Part shown: piece by piece, positions 35,280 to 45,232 of the stretch | How the letters are laid out: each line of letters opens with the position of its first letter | Position numbering within the stretch: position 1 is the first letter of the stretch | Source of the DNA: Adenophora triphylla var. japonica | Lineage: Eukaryota; Streptophyta; Magnoliopsida; Asterales; Campanulaceae | NCBI GenBank assembly: GCA_022495995.1 | Contig: JAFEMH010000334.1 | Location: 248,001 to 312,000, forward strand | Direction of reading: 5' to 3' | Length of the DNA: 64,000 nt | Translations under genes and position numbers: made by a program | The notes under the pieces: generated by a model | Told to the model about the DNA's origin: nothing | Seen by the model: the letters and a program-made list of their open reading frames with translations, nothing else | Databases searched by the model: none

Positions 35280-35375
35280 TGCAGTTTCAGCTTTGCAATT
35301 GGTTAAGAAACTGCGCATAGTTTTTGATCATTCTGGCTGAATTCTCTCAAACTTCCAAGGTTCCCTTCATTTTTT

Positions 35376-36879
35376 ATGGCTCCCTTTCCCAAGTTATCGT
35401 CTCGGATGCAAGAGCGATATTTGGACAACTTTCAGTCGTGGGTATGGAACCACACGAGGCAGAACAAAGGGTTTTTCGAAGGCTGTTACGGGATTAAATT
35501 TGTTTGGGCTTTGAAGGAGCTCATGCCAGATTGGGATCTTTTGAGAGCCGCGTCTCGCTTCTGGGACGTACGGAGGAATGTGTACAAATTTTCGTACAAT
35601 GAAGTCACTCCTACGTTTGAAGATTTCCGGGCCATTCTGGGAGGACCTGAGACGGAACAGCTAGTTCTTCCGTATGCTGGTGGCATGGCCACTGTTGAGA
35701 AGCTAGTGTCTTTGTTTGGTATCTCGGCTGGAGAAGCATACGGGATGCTGATACAGGATACCGATTACGTTGACATTTCGGGACTGCCCGAAAGATTTGT
35801 CGGAGCTGAGGGGAGCGTCTTTTCGTGGGACGCGTTTGCTCTGTGCGCGATTGCTACTCTGTTCACATTCACGTCTCTGGGCGTGTGCCATCAAGTGTCC
35901 TGGACCTGGTGAGGCAGTGCCGGAGTGGGGGAGACATCGTGCTGCTGGTCTTGGGCGAGACGTTCCTGGGCATAGGTCGGATGGCGACCGGTAGCCGATA
36001 CATGTGGGGAGGGAGTCCCGCTATGCTTACCATGTGGTTGAGGGAGAGGCTACAGATGATGCCTGAGGTGCCAATGTCTTGTGACGCTTGGTCTTTCTCT
36101 CGACGTCCTCTGGTGATAGGGGGCGATCAGGCCGAGCTGGAACTCTGGATGGCCAGACTTTGCACGCATCATTTGCGATGGTGGGTTCCCCATTGGAAGT
36201 TATAGACTTGTAGGACCACTCAGGAGGGTCTGTTGGTTGTCAGAGTGCCGGGGCTGTCTCAGACGTCTTTCTATATTCCATCATTGGTTACTGCGACGAT
36301 GCACGGGCTGGAGCAGGTGCCATGGCCCGATCTGAGTTATGCTTTGCTACCTTTGAGGTGGGATCTCTGCGGATGGAAGATCCTTCGACGCTATTGCCTG
36401 ATCACCGGTGGTGGCAATACACGTCCTTTCCTGCCAGGGTTCTCTTTCACCGGAGAGAGGGCATTGTTCTGTCGACGCAGTATCTGAACTGGTACGAAGA
36501 GTGTATAGGGGAGACACAGATGGCTATCTTGTGGAGACGGAGTGAGCTGTTGGGTGCTGATCACCTGGACAGCTCGACCTTGAGGAGGGCCGAAGCAAGG
36601 GCTAACCCTGGGAATCGTACTAGCGATGCCATGGCTGATTATGAGACAAGTGCTGATCGGGAGGCCAATCAAAGCACTGTTATGACGGCTCGAAGCGAGG
36701 CGGCTCGAGACAGAGCTAGAGAAAGGGCTACGTTGATAGCCACAGGCTTGATGGAGGCGTCGGGAAGAGTCCCTGAGCCAGGTAGAAGGCCTACCGGAAT
36801 ATTTCCTGCGAAGGTGAAGAACACTCGTCGGGGGAAAGGGAAGGGGAAGAAGGATGAAGGACCTAGTACGGGAAACTAG
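35376..36879 (+). pseudogene. Second antisense PMD gene of element A (PMD2, broken)
   Basis: Start ATG 35376 (MAPFPKLSSRMQERYLDN). It is homologous to the PMD ORF of element B (12758-14227), with matched landmarks DWDLLRAASRFWDVRRNVYK, SYNEVTPTFEDFRAIL, GGSPAMLTMWLRERLQMM and, near the end, QYLNWYEE. A frameshift near 35880 moves the frame. A TAG follows at about 36203-36205, and a second shift near 36360 leads to the open end 36322-36879 with a Lys/Arg-rich tail. The original would be near 490-500 aa. It differs strongly from PMD1 upstream, so element A carries two separate PMD lineages. Confidence 0.78.
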
Positions 36880-37330
36880 GTTGACCTTGTTGTCCAGAGT
36901 ATCCACTCATTGTCATTGCAGACACATTAATTGATTAATGTTTTATTGTAGTTTTGCTAGCGTGTAGCGAGTCAAGAGTTGACCGTGCTTGAACTCATCA
37001 AAGAATGTTTTAACCGTTATGAATTTGTAGGTTAAATGAAAAGAGTTTTTCGAAACACAAGCAATTGATGCTTATTGTATTTTTTTGTTTTTTTAGACCG
37101 AACCAATGATGGCTGCCTACGTTCCCCTTTTACAATTGGACTAAGGGGCTCAGGTCACCGTAGTTCGACACTTTAGGTGAATTTGAGAAAAGCAAAGACA
37201 AAATAAGTGCGACCCTATTTTTTACCTGGATCATTAGCGGGAATGTATCCAGTTGGGTATTACTCTTTTAGCACTTTAATTTTACTGAGGGGACGGTGTA
37301 TGGGGAAGGTGAGTTGACTCGTGCTCCTCC
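36880..37330. other. Convergent region between PMD2 and integrase in A
   Basis: No gene is seen. It shares with B (14228-14960) the block TGCCTACGTTCCCCTTTTAC (from about 37113), GACTAAGGGGCTCAGGTC and CCGTAGTTCGAC. A related block, CCTACGTATCCC...TGTAGTTCG (31167-31208), lies on the other side of the antisense genes. Confidence 0.6.
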
Positions 37331-38299
37331 TCAAATGAAGTATCTGCGGAGCTTTCTTCCGTTCACGGGGTTAACGAAAGGGTTCCCATCCAAGTCTGCT
37401 AGCTTCATGGCTCCTCCGGAGAAGATTCTTTGTACCACAAACGGTCCTATCCAGGTAGGCTCCCACTTTCCGAGGAGATTGGTCTGCGTAGGAGGCTTTT
37501 CCTTTAGCACCAAGTCGCCTTCTCTGATGTCTCGGATCTTGACTTTCTTATCGAATGCTCGGGCCATTCTGCTTTGGTAGGCTCGAGTATGTTCCATGGC
37601 TTTCAATCTGCGCTCGTCGAGTAGAGCAAGTTCGTCGTGACGGCTCTGTAGTCATTCGACTTCATTGATCCCTTTTTCCAAGAGGACTCGGAGGGATGGA
37701 ATTTCCAATTCCACGGGCAACATCGCTTCCATTCCGTAGGTAAGCGCGAATGGAGTCTCCCCTGTGGCGGTTCTGACTGACGTTTTGTATCCCCAGAGGG
37801 CTAAATGTAGCTTTTCGGGCCAGTCCCGACCTCTGGTGGTCATCTTTCTGATTATCATGGCGAGAGTTTTGTTGGCTGCCTCTACTGCACCATTGGTTTG
37901 TGGTCTGTAAGGAGAAGACTTGTGACATGTGACTCTGAATTCGGTCAGTAGTTGGTCACAATCTCCTTCGAAGTGAGTCCCATTGTCGGAGATGATCTCG
38001 TTGGGCACTCCGTATCGGCACATGATGTTCTCTCGAATGAACTCGGCCACCTTCTTAGAATTCAGTACCTTGTACGATCTGGCTTCTACCCATTTGGTGA
38101 AGTAGTCAACTGCGACTAAAATGAACTCGTGACCATTGCTCCCTGGAGGAGTGATCTTGCCAATGACGTCGATTCCCCATGTGGCGAAAGGCCATGGCGT
38201 AGTCATGCAATAGAGTTCGTGAGGTGGGATGTGATTGAGGTTGGAGAACCGTTGACATTTGTTGCAGCTTCTGACGAACTGGATGCAGTCTGTTTCCAT
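37331..38299 (-). pseudogene. Integrase core and C-terminus of element A
   Basis: 37652-38299 holds the catalytic core with all three acidic residues in context (VAVDYFTKWVEA, IISDNGTHFEG, GAVEAANK). 37331-37606 holds the C-terminal domain (GPFVVQRIFSGGAMKLADL, ending LRRYFI, no chromodomain). The two are split by TGA at 37652-37654, where element B has TGG (NEIDWLQSR). That is one G-to-A change from a readable codon. Integrase joins element cDNA to host DNA; as it stands this copy would be truncated. Confidence 0.88.
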
Positions 38300-38305
38300 T
38301 GATAT

Positions 38306-39635
38306 TCAATAGTATCCCATACGGAGAATGATCTGTGTCAATGCCCGGGCGTTCATGTGCGGACCACAGGTTCCGTTGTGAACTTCATTCATTTGCTCGC
38401 TGGCTTTTTCTTTGTTTACACACCGAAGGAGTGGCCCTTGGTGGCGCTTCTTGTACAACATACCCCCCAGAATGACGAAGTGGGATGCCAGGCATTTTAA
38501 TGCCATCATGTTTTTGGCTTTGATCCCTTCTTTGTATTTTCCATCTTCATTTGTGAAGGAAGCTTCTCCGCTTTGGAGGTACTGGTAAATCTGATTGTAC
38601 CAGGGTTCGTCGATCGTTTCTTTTTCTTTTTCGATCTCACAGCAATAGGCGGGTGTTTCTGTCTGCCTATTACGAGGGTTTTCTTGCTTTCCCATCGGGA
38701 ATTTCGACAAGAGAGGCGAGGGTTGCCAGGGCGTCTGCGAAGCGGTTCCTGTCTCTTGGCAAGTAGTGAAAAGAGATGTCCTTGAACTGAGCAATGAGCT
38801 CCTCCATGTACGTATGGTACTTCTGAAGGCCAGAATCTACCATCTTCCATTTGTTAGACACTTGATTGATGATTAATGGTGAGTCTCCATATACATCCGG
38901 CTACGAGATGTTGCGCTCGAGGGCGGCTTCCAAACCTCGCCGCACAAAGCTTCGTATTCTCGCCGCATTGTTGGTTGCTTCGAAATTCACTTGATGGCTA
39001 TGGGAGTATGCTCGTCCTTGGGATCGACAAGGAGCATTCCAATACCATTCCCCTTCCAGTTGGCTGCCCCATCGAAGAAGAGTTGCCGGCGATTTGCGCT
39101 CGTCAAGTGAAAAGATTCCGTCGTCCGGAAATTGCGGATCGGGACCCTTAGGTTCACTGCTCGGGAAGTCGGCGGTGATCTGCCATGACTCTACCCTTTG
39201 TTGATTTTCGACCATGTACTTGATGTCGAACTCAGCCGGGAAGAATGACCACTTGGCTAGCCGCATTGGCGGGGATGGCTTGTCAAAGAGATATCGGACG
39301 GGGTCCACTTTGGAGACCAGGAGCACCGAATGCGACCGCATGTAGTGTTTCGGTTTCCCGACTACCCATACCAAGGCGGTACAAGTTTTCTCGATCTTTG
39401 AGTAGCCGAGTTCACTTCCTTGAAGCTTCCGACTTACGAAGTAGATTGCATGCTCAACCTTGGAATCTTTCTGTTCTTGTGCCGACATTGCTCCGATTGA
39501 CGTGTCTATTACCGTCGAATACGGGGAGTAGTGGCTTGTCTTCATGTGGCGGGCACAGAATTGGGGGATTAACCAAGTAGGTCTTGATCTTCTCAAAAGC
39601 TGTTTGGCACTCGGAGTCCCATTTGATGTCGGCAT
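38306..39635 (-). pseudogene. RNase H and integrase zinc-binding region of element A (broken)
   Basis: 38306-38794 covers the HHCC region start (VHNGTCGPHMNAR) and the linker after RNase H. It ends in TGA at 38306-38308, where B has TGG (GYFWITMETD). 38670-38861 in another frame has the RNase H tail FHYLPRDRNRFADALATLAS. 38901-39635 carries the RNase H body (SRKLQGSELGYSKIEKTCTA, LAKWSFFPAEFDIKYMVE), with frame slips at both ends. The function is degradation of RNA in RNA:DNA hybrids; it is not intact here. Confidence 0.8.
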
Positions 39636-40623
39636 TCTTTTTCATCAGTTTGAACATGGGCTTGCAGAGAGATGTCAACTGGTTGATGAAGCGACTGATG
39701 TACTGAAGTCTTTCCATGAAGCTCTTTACTTCTGTAAGGGTTTTAGGCAGCTTCATGTCGATGATGGCCTTGATTTTCTTGGGATCGGCTTTGATACCTC
39801 TTTCTGTAACCATGTACCCCAGTACCTTGCCGCGCTTGACGCCGAAGGTGCACTTTGTCGGGTTTAGCCTCATGGAGTGCTTTCTGAGTCTGTTGAAGAA
39901 CTTTCTCAGATCTGTCAAATGCTGCATGTCTGATCCCCTGGAGTGGATGATCATGTCGTCGACATATACTTCGATTTCTTTGTGAATCATGTCATGGAAG
40001 AGGGCTGTTGCAGCCCGCTGGTAAGTAGCCCCAGCGTTCTTCAGACCGAACGGCATGACCGTGTAACAGTATGTCCCCCATGGAGTGGTGAAGGCAGTCT
40101 TGGCTTGATCCTCCTCGGACATTTTGATCTGGTTGTATCCAGCGAACCCGTCCACGAAGGACTTTACTTTGAAATTTGCCGTGGTGTCGACCAGCATGTC
40201 GATGTTAGGCAGTGGGAAATCATCTTTAGGGCTGGCCTTGTTGAGATCCCGGAAATCCACACAGCATCTGACCTTTCCGTTGGCCTTGGTGACTGTCACG
40301 ATGTTGGAGAGCCAAGTCGGGTACTCAATTACTCTGATGAAACCAACTCGGAGCATTTTCTCAATCTCTTCTTTTACTTGCAAGGACCACTCTGGCTTGA
40401 TCTTGCGCAGCTTCTGTTTGACAGGCTTGGATTCGGGATCCAGGGGAATTCTGTGCTCCACAATTGAGGGATCGAGTCCTGGCATGTCCTGGTATGACCA
40501 GGCGAACACGTCAACATACTCCCGGAGGAGGCTTATCAGGGCTTCTTTTTCTGCATCGGCGAAGAAACTGCCCACTTGTGTCTCTTTAGGCTCTTGCACT
40601 GACCCCAGGTTCACTTTGGTCAT
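39454..40623 (-). CDS. Reverse transcriptase segment of element A
   Basis: An open 389-codon segment. RT motifs in order: WSLQVKEEIEKMLRVGFI, NIVTVTKANGKVRCCVDFRD, FVDGFAGYNQIKMSEEDQ, CYTVMPFGLKNAGATYQ, the catalytic YVDDMIIHS, and GYMVTERGIKADPKKIKAI near the end. The polymerase core shows no visible lesion. Upstream, two in-frame TAA codons (40693-40695 and near 40640) separate it from the protease-linker ORF. Element B also has stops there, as do Ogre elements, which are known to splice between protease and RT. Confidence 0.9.
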   Translation of the reverse strand: MTKVNLGSVQEPKETQVGSFFADAEKEALISLLREYVDVFAWSYQDMPGLDPSIVEHRIPLDPESKPVKQKLRKIKPEWSLQVKEEIEKMLRVGFIRVIEYPTWLSNIVTVTKANGKVRCCVDFRDLNKASPKDDFPLPNIDMLVDTTANFKVKSFVDGFAGYNQIKMSEEDQAKTAFTTPWGTYCYTVMPFGLKNAGATYQRAATALFHDMIHKEIEVYVDDMIIHSRGSDMQHLTDLRKFFNRLRKHSMRLNPTKCTFGVKRGKVLGYMVTERGIKADPKKIKAIIDMKLPKTLTEVKSFMERLQYISRFINQLTSLCKPMFKLMKKNADIKWDSECQTAFEKIKTYLVNPPILCPPHEDKPLLPVFDGNRHVNRSNVGTRTERFQG

Positions 40624-40692
40624 AACCTCTTCGGCAGCTTAAGCCCGGTTATCCTCTTGGTCAACTACACGCTCGAGAACTTCCTTAATATA

Positions 40693-42645
40693 TTATTCGT
40701 TTAATGTGTCTGCTTCTTTATCAATTGAATTATTAACGTCTTTTAAGTTATTTGTTAACTTATCAGTTGTTAAAGTGGTAATGAGAGGATACTCCGAAAG
40801 GTCAGACTTTTCATTAAACAAGAACGGGCATACATGATTGGCTACACTATTATAGTCCTCCGGCGTAAGGCCGTTGGATGACTCAGAGGACTGGACTTTG
40901 ACAAAGACTGACTCGAAGGGTTTGAGACCGGGTTTAGGGAGATGTGGGTGCGGGCCCAGCTTGTCTTCCAATTCTGCCTGGCTTGCCCTTGGTCCGGTGA
41001 AAGTTACCCAATTCTTCAGTGGCATTGCTGGATGCTTGACGAGGGTGCGGGGATCGAGAGGCTTGGCTTCTGCTGTCCCAATCATGGCAATCATGCTGTT
41101 GTCGGATCCCCAGTCGATCAAGTTTGGCAACTCCATGACTTCTTCAAACAGACTCTGTAGAGCTGGTCCACTGAGAGCATCCTCTATGAACTCTGGTTCC
41201 TTCTGCTTTGGACTTACTGTCTCGAATGTGGCCTCGGTGGCTGATCCGAACAATCTGTTTCCCATGGAGAGTACCTTGAGTTGCTCCTCCAAGTCTGGGG
41301 TTCCCTTGAGTGTGTACCCGTGCTGGACTGTGGTGGCAGTTGGTCCAGGTAGAGCTGAGATGTCGAGGAACGCTCCTCTTATCGGATTAGCTTTGAGTCC
41401 TCTGAAACGCTTGAGGTCCCGTGCTAGTTGTTCCATTCTTCCTGTAGTCTCGGTGCTGACTATCCCTGCTTCTTTCTCATCTTCATCAGTTCCGCTGTCG
41501 GTCCCCTCAGTTCTGCTGTCGGTTCCGCTGTCGGTCCCCTCAGTTCTGATGTTGGTTCCCTTGTCGGTCCCCTCAGTTCTGCTACTGGTTCCCTTGTTGG
41601 TCCCCTCAGTTCTGCTGCTGGTTCCCTTGGTGAAGTAATGAGCAAGGTCAAAGCTGTAAGGTCGGAGATTGGGTGTGCCGTCGGAGGTTCCCCTTTTACA
41701 GGCTGCTGCCTTGGTGCGGGCGAGCGTTTTGTCTTCCTTGATATCAGCCGGTGTTGGCACGTAGCCAAGCCCCTGGACCGTGATGTGGTCCTTGACTTCA
41801 ATAACTTGGTGTTGGCCTTGCAGCCTTTTGCTGAGCCCCAGTCCTGGGATGAAGTTCATGAGTTTCATCATCCTCATGGCAGGAGGAATCTGATCGTGAG
41901 ACAGTGGAAGGTCCACGTTGCATATTTGGATCTTGGAGGTCTCCAGAGTGAATCTAGTTAATGGCATGTTGTCATTATGCTTGATTTCTAGCACTGGAAT
42001 GTCGTTGGTGCTGGTCCCCTCGGTGGTGACGCTGTCGCCGTAGACTGTGGTTAGCTCGTTGCCTTGCATGAACTTGAGGCACTGATGAAGGGTGGATGCC
42101 ACGCCATTGATTTGATGCAGCCAGGGATGCCCCAGGATGGCTGTGAAAGTGATTGGAATGTCCAACACTTGAAATTCGGTGGGGATCATCCGCTTGCCGA
42201 ACCAGATGTTAAGAGTAGCAACCCCGAGAACTGTACGGGAAGTAGAGTCATAGGCCTTGATAGTGTGGACTGAAGGCTTCAGATCTGTGGGCTTGATGTC
42301 AAGCAGGTCCATCATCTTGGCGGGCAAGACATTCATTCCGGAACCTCCGTCTACCAACACGCGGGGAAGGCGACGCTCGTCCAGTTGGACTGTGATGTAG
42401 AGCGGCTCATTGTGATCAGCCCCAAATTTTGGAAGGTCCAAATCTGTGAAGGTAATAATGTTGCCATAGTGGATGTTGCCGATCATCTGAATGACTTCAT
42501 CTGGGGTTGCGTCCACGGGGACCATGGTACGGGCCAGGCTTTCCTCTAGCTTGAGCTTGTGAGGATATGAAGAGGTGAGCAGAGACCAAAGGGAAATGTT
42601 CGCCTGAGTCTGCTTGAGCTGAGTGAGGATCGGGTCCTCTTTCAA
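40693..42645 (-). CDS. Second protease domain and pre-RT linker of element A
   Basis: An open frame of 650 codons. It starts with a typical pre-protease segment (LKQTQANISLWSLLTSSYPH). The aspartic protease follows with VLVDGGSGMNVLP, AYDSTSRTVLG and FTAILGHPWLH in order, about residues 85-190. A repetitive acidic stretch of TEGTDKGT/TEGTDSGTDSR units comes next (about residues 345-390). The linker with NLIDWGSDNSMIAMI and DLSEYPLITTL leads to RT. It is the better-preserved protease, since element A has another at 45233-46738. The linker is the part shared with element B (18129-19106). Confidence 0.88.
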   Translation of the reverse strand: MKEDPILTQLKQTQANISLWSLLTSSYPHKLKLEESLARTMVPVDATPDEVIQMIGNIHYGNIITFTDLDLPKFGADHNEPLYITVQLDERRLPRVLVDGGSGMNVLPAKMMDLLDIKPTDLKPSVHTIKAYDSTSRTVLGVATLNIWFGKRMIPTEFQVLDIPITFTAILGHPWLHQINGVASTLHQCLKFMQGNELTTVYGDSVTTEGTSTNDIPVLEIKHNDNMPLTRFTLETSKIQICNVDLPLSHDQIPPAMRMMKLMNFIPGLGLSKRLQGQHQVIEVKDHITVQGLGYVPTPADIKEDKTLARTKAAACKRGTSDGTPNLRPYSFDLAHYFTKGTSSRTEGTNKGTSSRTEGTDKGTNIRTEGTDSGTDSRTEGTDSGTDEDEKEAGIVSTETTGRMEQLARDLKRFRGLKANPIRGAFLDISALPGPTATTVQHGYTLKGTPDLEEQLKVLSMGNRLFGSATEATFETVSPKQKEPEFIEDALSGPALQSLFEEVMELPNLIDWGSDNSMIAMIGTAEAKPLDPRTLVKHPAMPLKNWVTFTGPRASQAELEDKLGPHPHLPKPGLKPFESVFVKVQSSESSNGLTPEDYNSVANHVCPFLFNEKSDLSEYPLITTLTTDKLTNNLKDVNNSIDKEADTLNE

Positions 42646-45232
42646 GGAATTTGCGTCTTCGGGCTGGCCGGATTGCAGTCGGCCCCGTCGGCTTTGGTGG
42701 CCTTAGGTGGTAATGCATGGATTTGACCCGATCGGGTTAGGACGCCGACATCGGAGTTTGGTCCCTTACGAGCAGGCCGCTGAGTTGAGCCATAGTGAGA
42801 GGAGGATTCCTCGTAGCATAGGGTCATATGTCTTCCCTCAACTCATTGATTGTGGATGAATTCAGGAGCTTCGGCGGCTTGACGGATTCTGTCCCGGGAT
42901 GCGCTTGGGTGCCTCTGCGGGGAGGTAGCCTACGGTTTGACGCATGTTCGAACGTCGGTGCACAACAATGGTTGCTGGCCCAGAAGTGCGTTGATGACCC
43001 TCCGGGGAGGTTGGAGAGTTCTCGGCTCAAGCGAACGGTCTCCTTGATCTCTTCACGGTATATCGCGTTCCTTTCCTTCTTCTTGAGCATACTCGGGGCA
43101 TTCTGGAGTTGGGTGCAGCGATACTCGTGGTTTGCTAGTTTTCCTCCGCTCTGGGCCCCGGATCAACCTTCTTGCGGCGGAGCTGCGTCGAGAGTTAGTG
43201 CTGCGTTTCTTCCCATGTGAGAATAGCCGGTGCTTCTTTGAGCTGCGTGCGGCGGTCTAGGTAAACCTCCATCGGGAGGGTTTTCTCCTTTGTTTTATCG
43301 AGTGGCGGGTATGTCCGAAGGTGAGTACACGGCTTCCCGAACATCTGCCCATGTGATTTGGTTGTTGCCCCAGTTGACCGTTTACGTAACGAATGCCTCG
43401 ATGCATGGAATTTCCACTGAGTAGTTGCTCGAGACGAATTTCCATCTTCCTCTTGTTTTTAAATAGACCTTCCTCCACTGAGTTGGCCTTTCAATTTGAG
43501 TGCGAAATGATCCGTTCCCATCCTCCCAGGACCCTTGGGAGTCCGGTTTTGTTGACTTCATGCCCGGCTTGGAAGAGAATGGTTTCATCATCTTCGTCGT
43601 CGCTTTCACGAGAGAACTTGCTTTCCCAGGAAGGTAAGCGGCGGGATTCGTTCTGTTGTGACGTTCCATCTCCTAGGTCATCGGGACCGTTGACCACCCT
43701 TGCACTGGCGAGAGGGGTTGGATGAGAACAGACGGTAGTTCGGGAAGTTGCCATGAGCAAAACTCTTGAGGTCGAACTGGTCTAGAGTGGCCTCTAGCTT
43801 TACGTGTCAGAAGCCGCTGTGACACTTTAAGGGCTCGGTCCCTGTCGGTCTTTCGAGCTTGGTCTTCGTCCCAAAGACGACTTTCTTGAGCGGCTAGTTC
43901 CATGAGGGCTTTCCTTGCGAGAGCTAAGCGATCTCCGTAGGTGCGCATCATCGACTAGTGTCCGAGCCGTGATTACATTCAAATCGCCGAATGGCGAAAC
44001 ACTTGGATTACGTTGACGAAGGAAGTCGGATGGGACATTCCATGCGGCCTTCCTTGATCTCGATTACCAAGAAATTTGCCCATATTTGCTTGATTGACCC
44101 CACGGGGTGTTGAATTCTGCAATGTTGACGGTCTCGTGATCTCGCTCGATCGCCAAGTCTATCGAGCTAGCGGTCGGCGCGGGATGTACGAATCCGGGGC
44201 CGTGACTTTGGGAGTAGAATCGAACTGGATCATGTTGATCTTTGAGGTGGTCATTTCCTATGTCGAAAGCGGCTACGCCTTGCGGGGAAGACTTTCACGA
44301 GATGTTTTCGGGGTAGGCTGCCGGAAGCGTTCCCGAGGTTGATCGACTCGTAGTAGGGTGAGGAGCTTGGTCTCCTTCGCCTGTTGCCCTTGACCTTGGC
44401 GGCGCTTGAGGGTATAAGCTTGGCGACGGCACGGGCCGGTTGCCACCGGGCCGGGTACTCGGAAGTAGTGATGAGCTCACGAGCTCGCTTGGCCAAAGCC
44501 TCGTTTACCATGAGCGGGCGGTCGTCGAGGTGACCTTGGTATTGCGAGAATCGACGATAAGGATCGGATCCTTGGTAACATCGGGATATCTGGAATAGAT
44601 GATGTTGACGAAGTCGTCGTCGACCACTCTGTCGAGAGGATTCTTTGTCGTGTGAACCGGTTGCTTCCAATTGTCGGATAGCCGTTGCTGTCTTGGACGT
44701 TGAGCTTGACAATTTCCATGGTATTGGAACCTTGGTCGTAGGTGACCTGATCGGAAGGAGTGCCGTCCTCAAAGCGAGCATGTGAATGCGCAGGTGCGCC
44801 GCGGAGTGCCGCGTCCTCGACTCCGGAGAGTCCTGATTCATCGTCATCTGACGGTTCAATCCAAACGTAGGGACGTATTGCGTTCGGTTGCGTTGCTGGA
44901 GCAGCTAGGAAAACATCATGCTCTTCATTGGAGAAGAGGGGTGCAGCGGGTAGTTCCTCGTGGAGGACGTCCCATACGACTTCCATGCATTCATCACGAG
45001 AATGGCGGTGCTTGTTGACCTTTATCACAAAGATCTCTTCGCACTGGCGGGAGCCGAGAGAGTTGGTTTGGAGAATGCGATGAATCTCCGATTGGAGGCG
45101 GAGGTTTATGTGCCCGCATCATGGCGATATTCGGCGTTTCCTTCCAATGCGCCTCCAAATGTTGGAAACGACAGTTGAACTTGATGTATCGGACTGCTTC
45201 TGGGTCCGCACTGCTCGAGTACGTTTACATAG
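42646..45232 (-). pseudogene. Region of unknown function between the two proteases of element A
   Basis: Minus-strand frames are short and broken, but coding-like phrases run through. TRSGQIHALPPK lies near 42720 (a pre-protease TRSGR-type motif). TRGRWKFVSSNYSVEIPCIE is near 43430, LMELAAQESRLWDEDQARKT near 43900, and HSRDECMEVVWDVLHEEL near 44980. The right-hand 750 bp (about 44470-45230) is homologous to 1-560 of copy A', so that part belongs to the family and follows protease 1. I do not recognise a domain. It may be a lost ORF, or the seam between parts of two elements. Confidence 0.55.

Noticed and set aside
40874..41638. Plus-strand ORF of 254 codons within pol of A
   Set aside because: It is the antisense shadow of the protease-linker frame; its repeats mirror the TEGT units of the sense protein.
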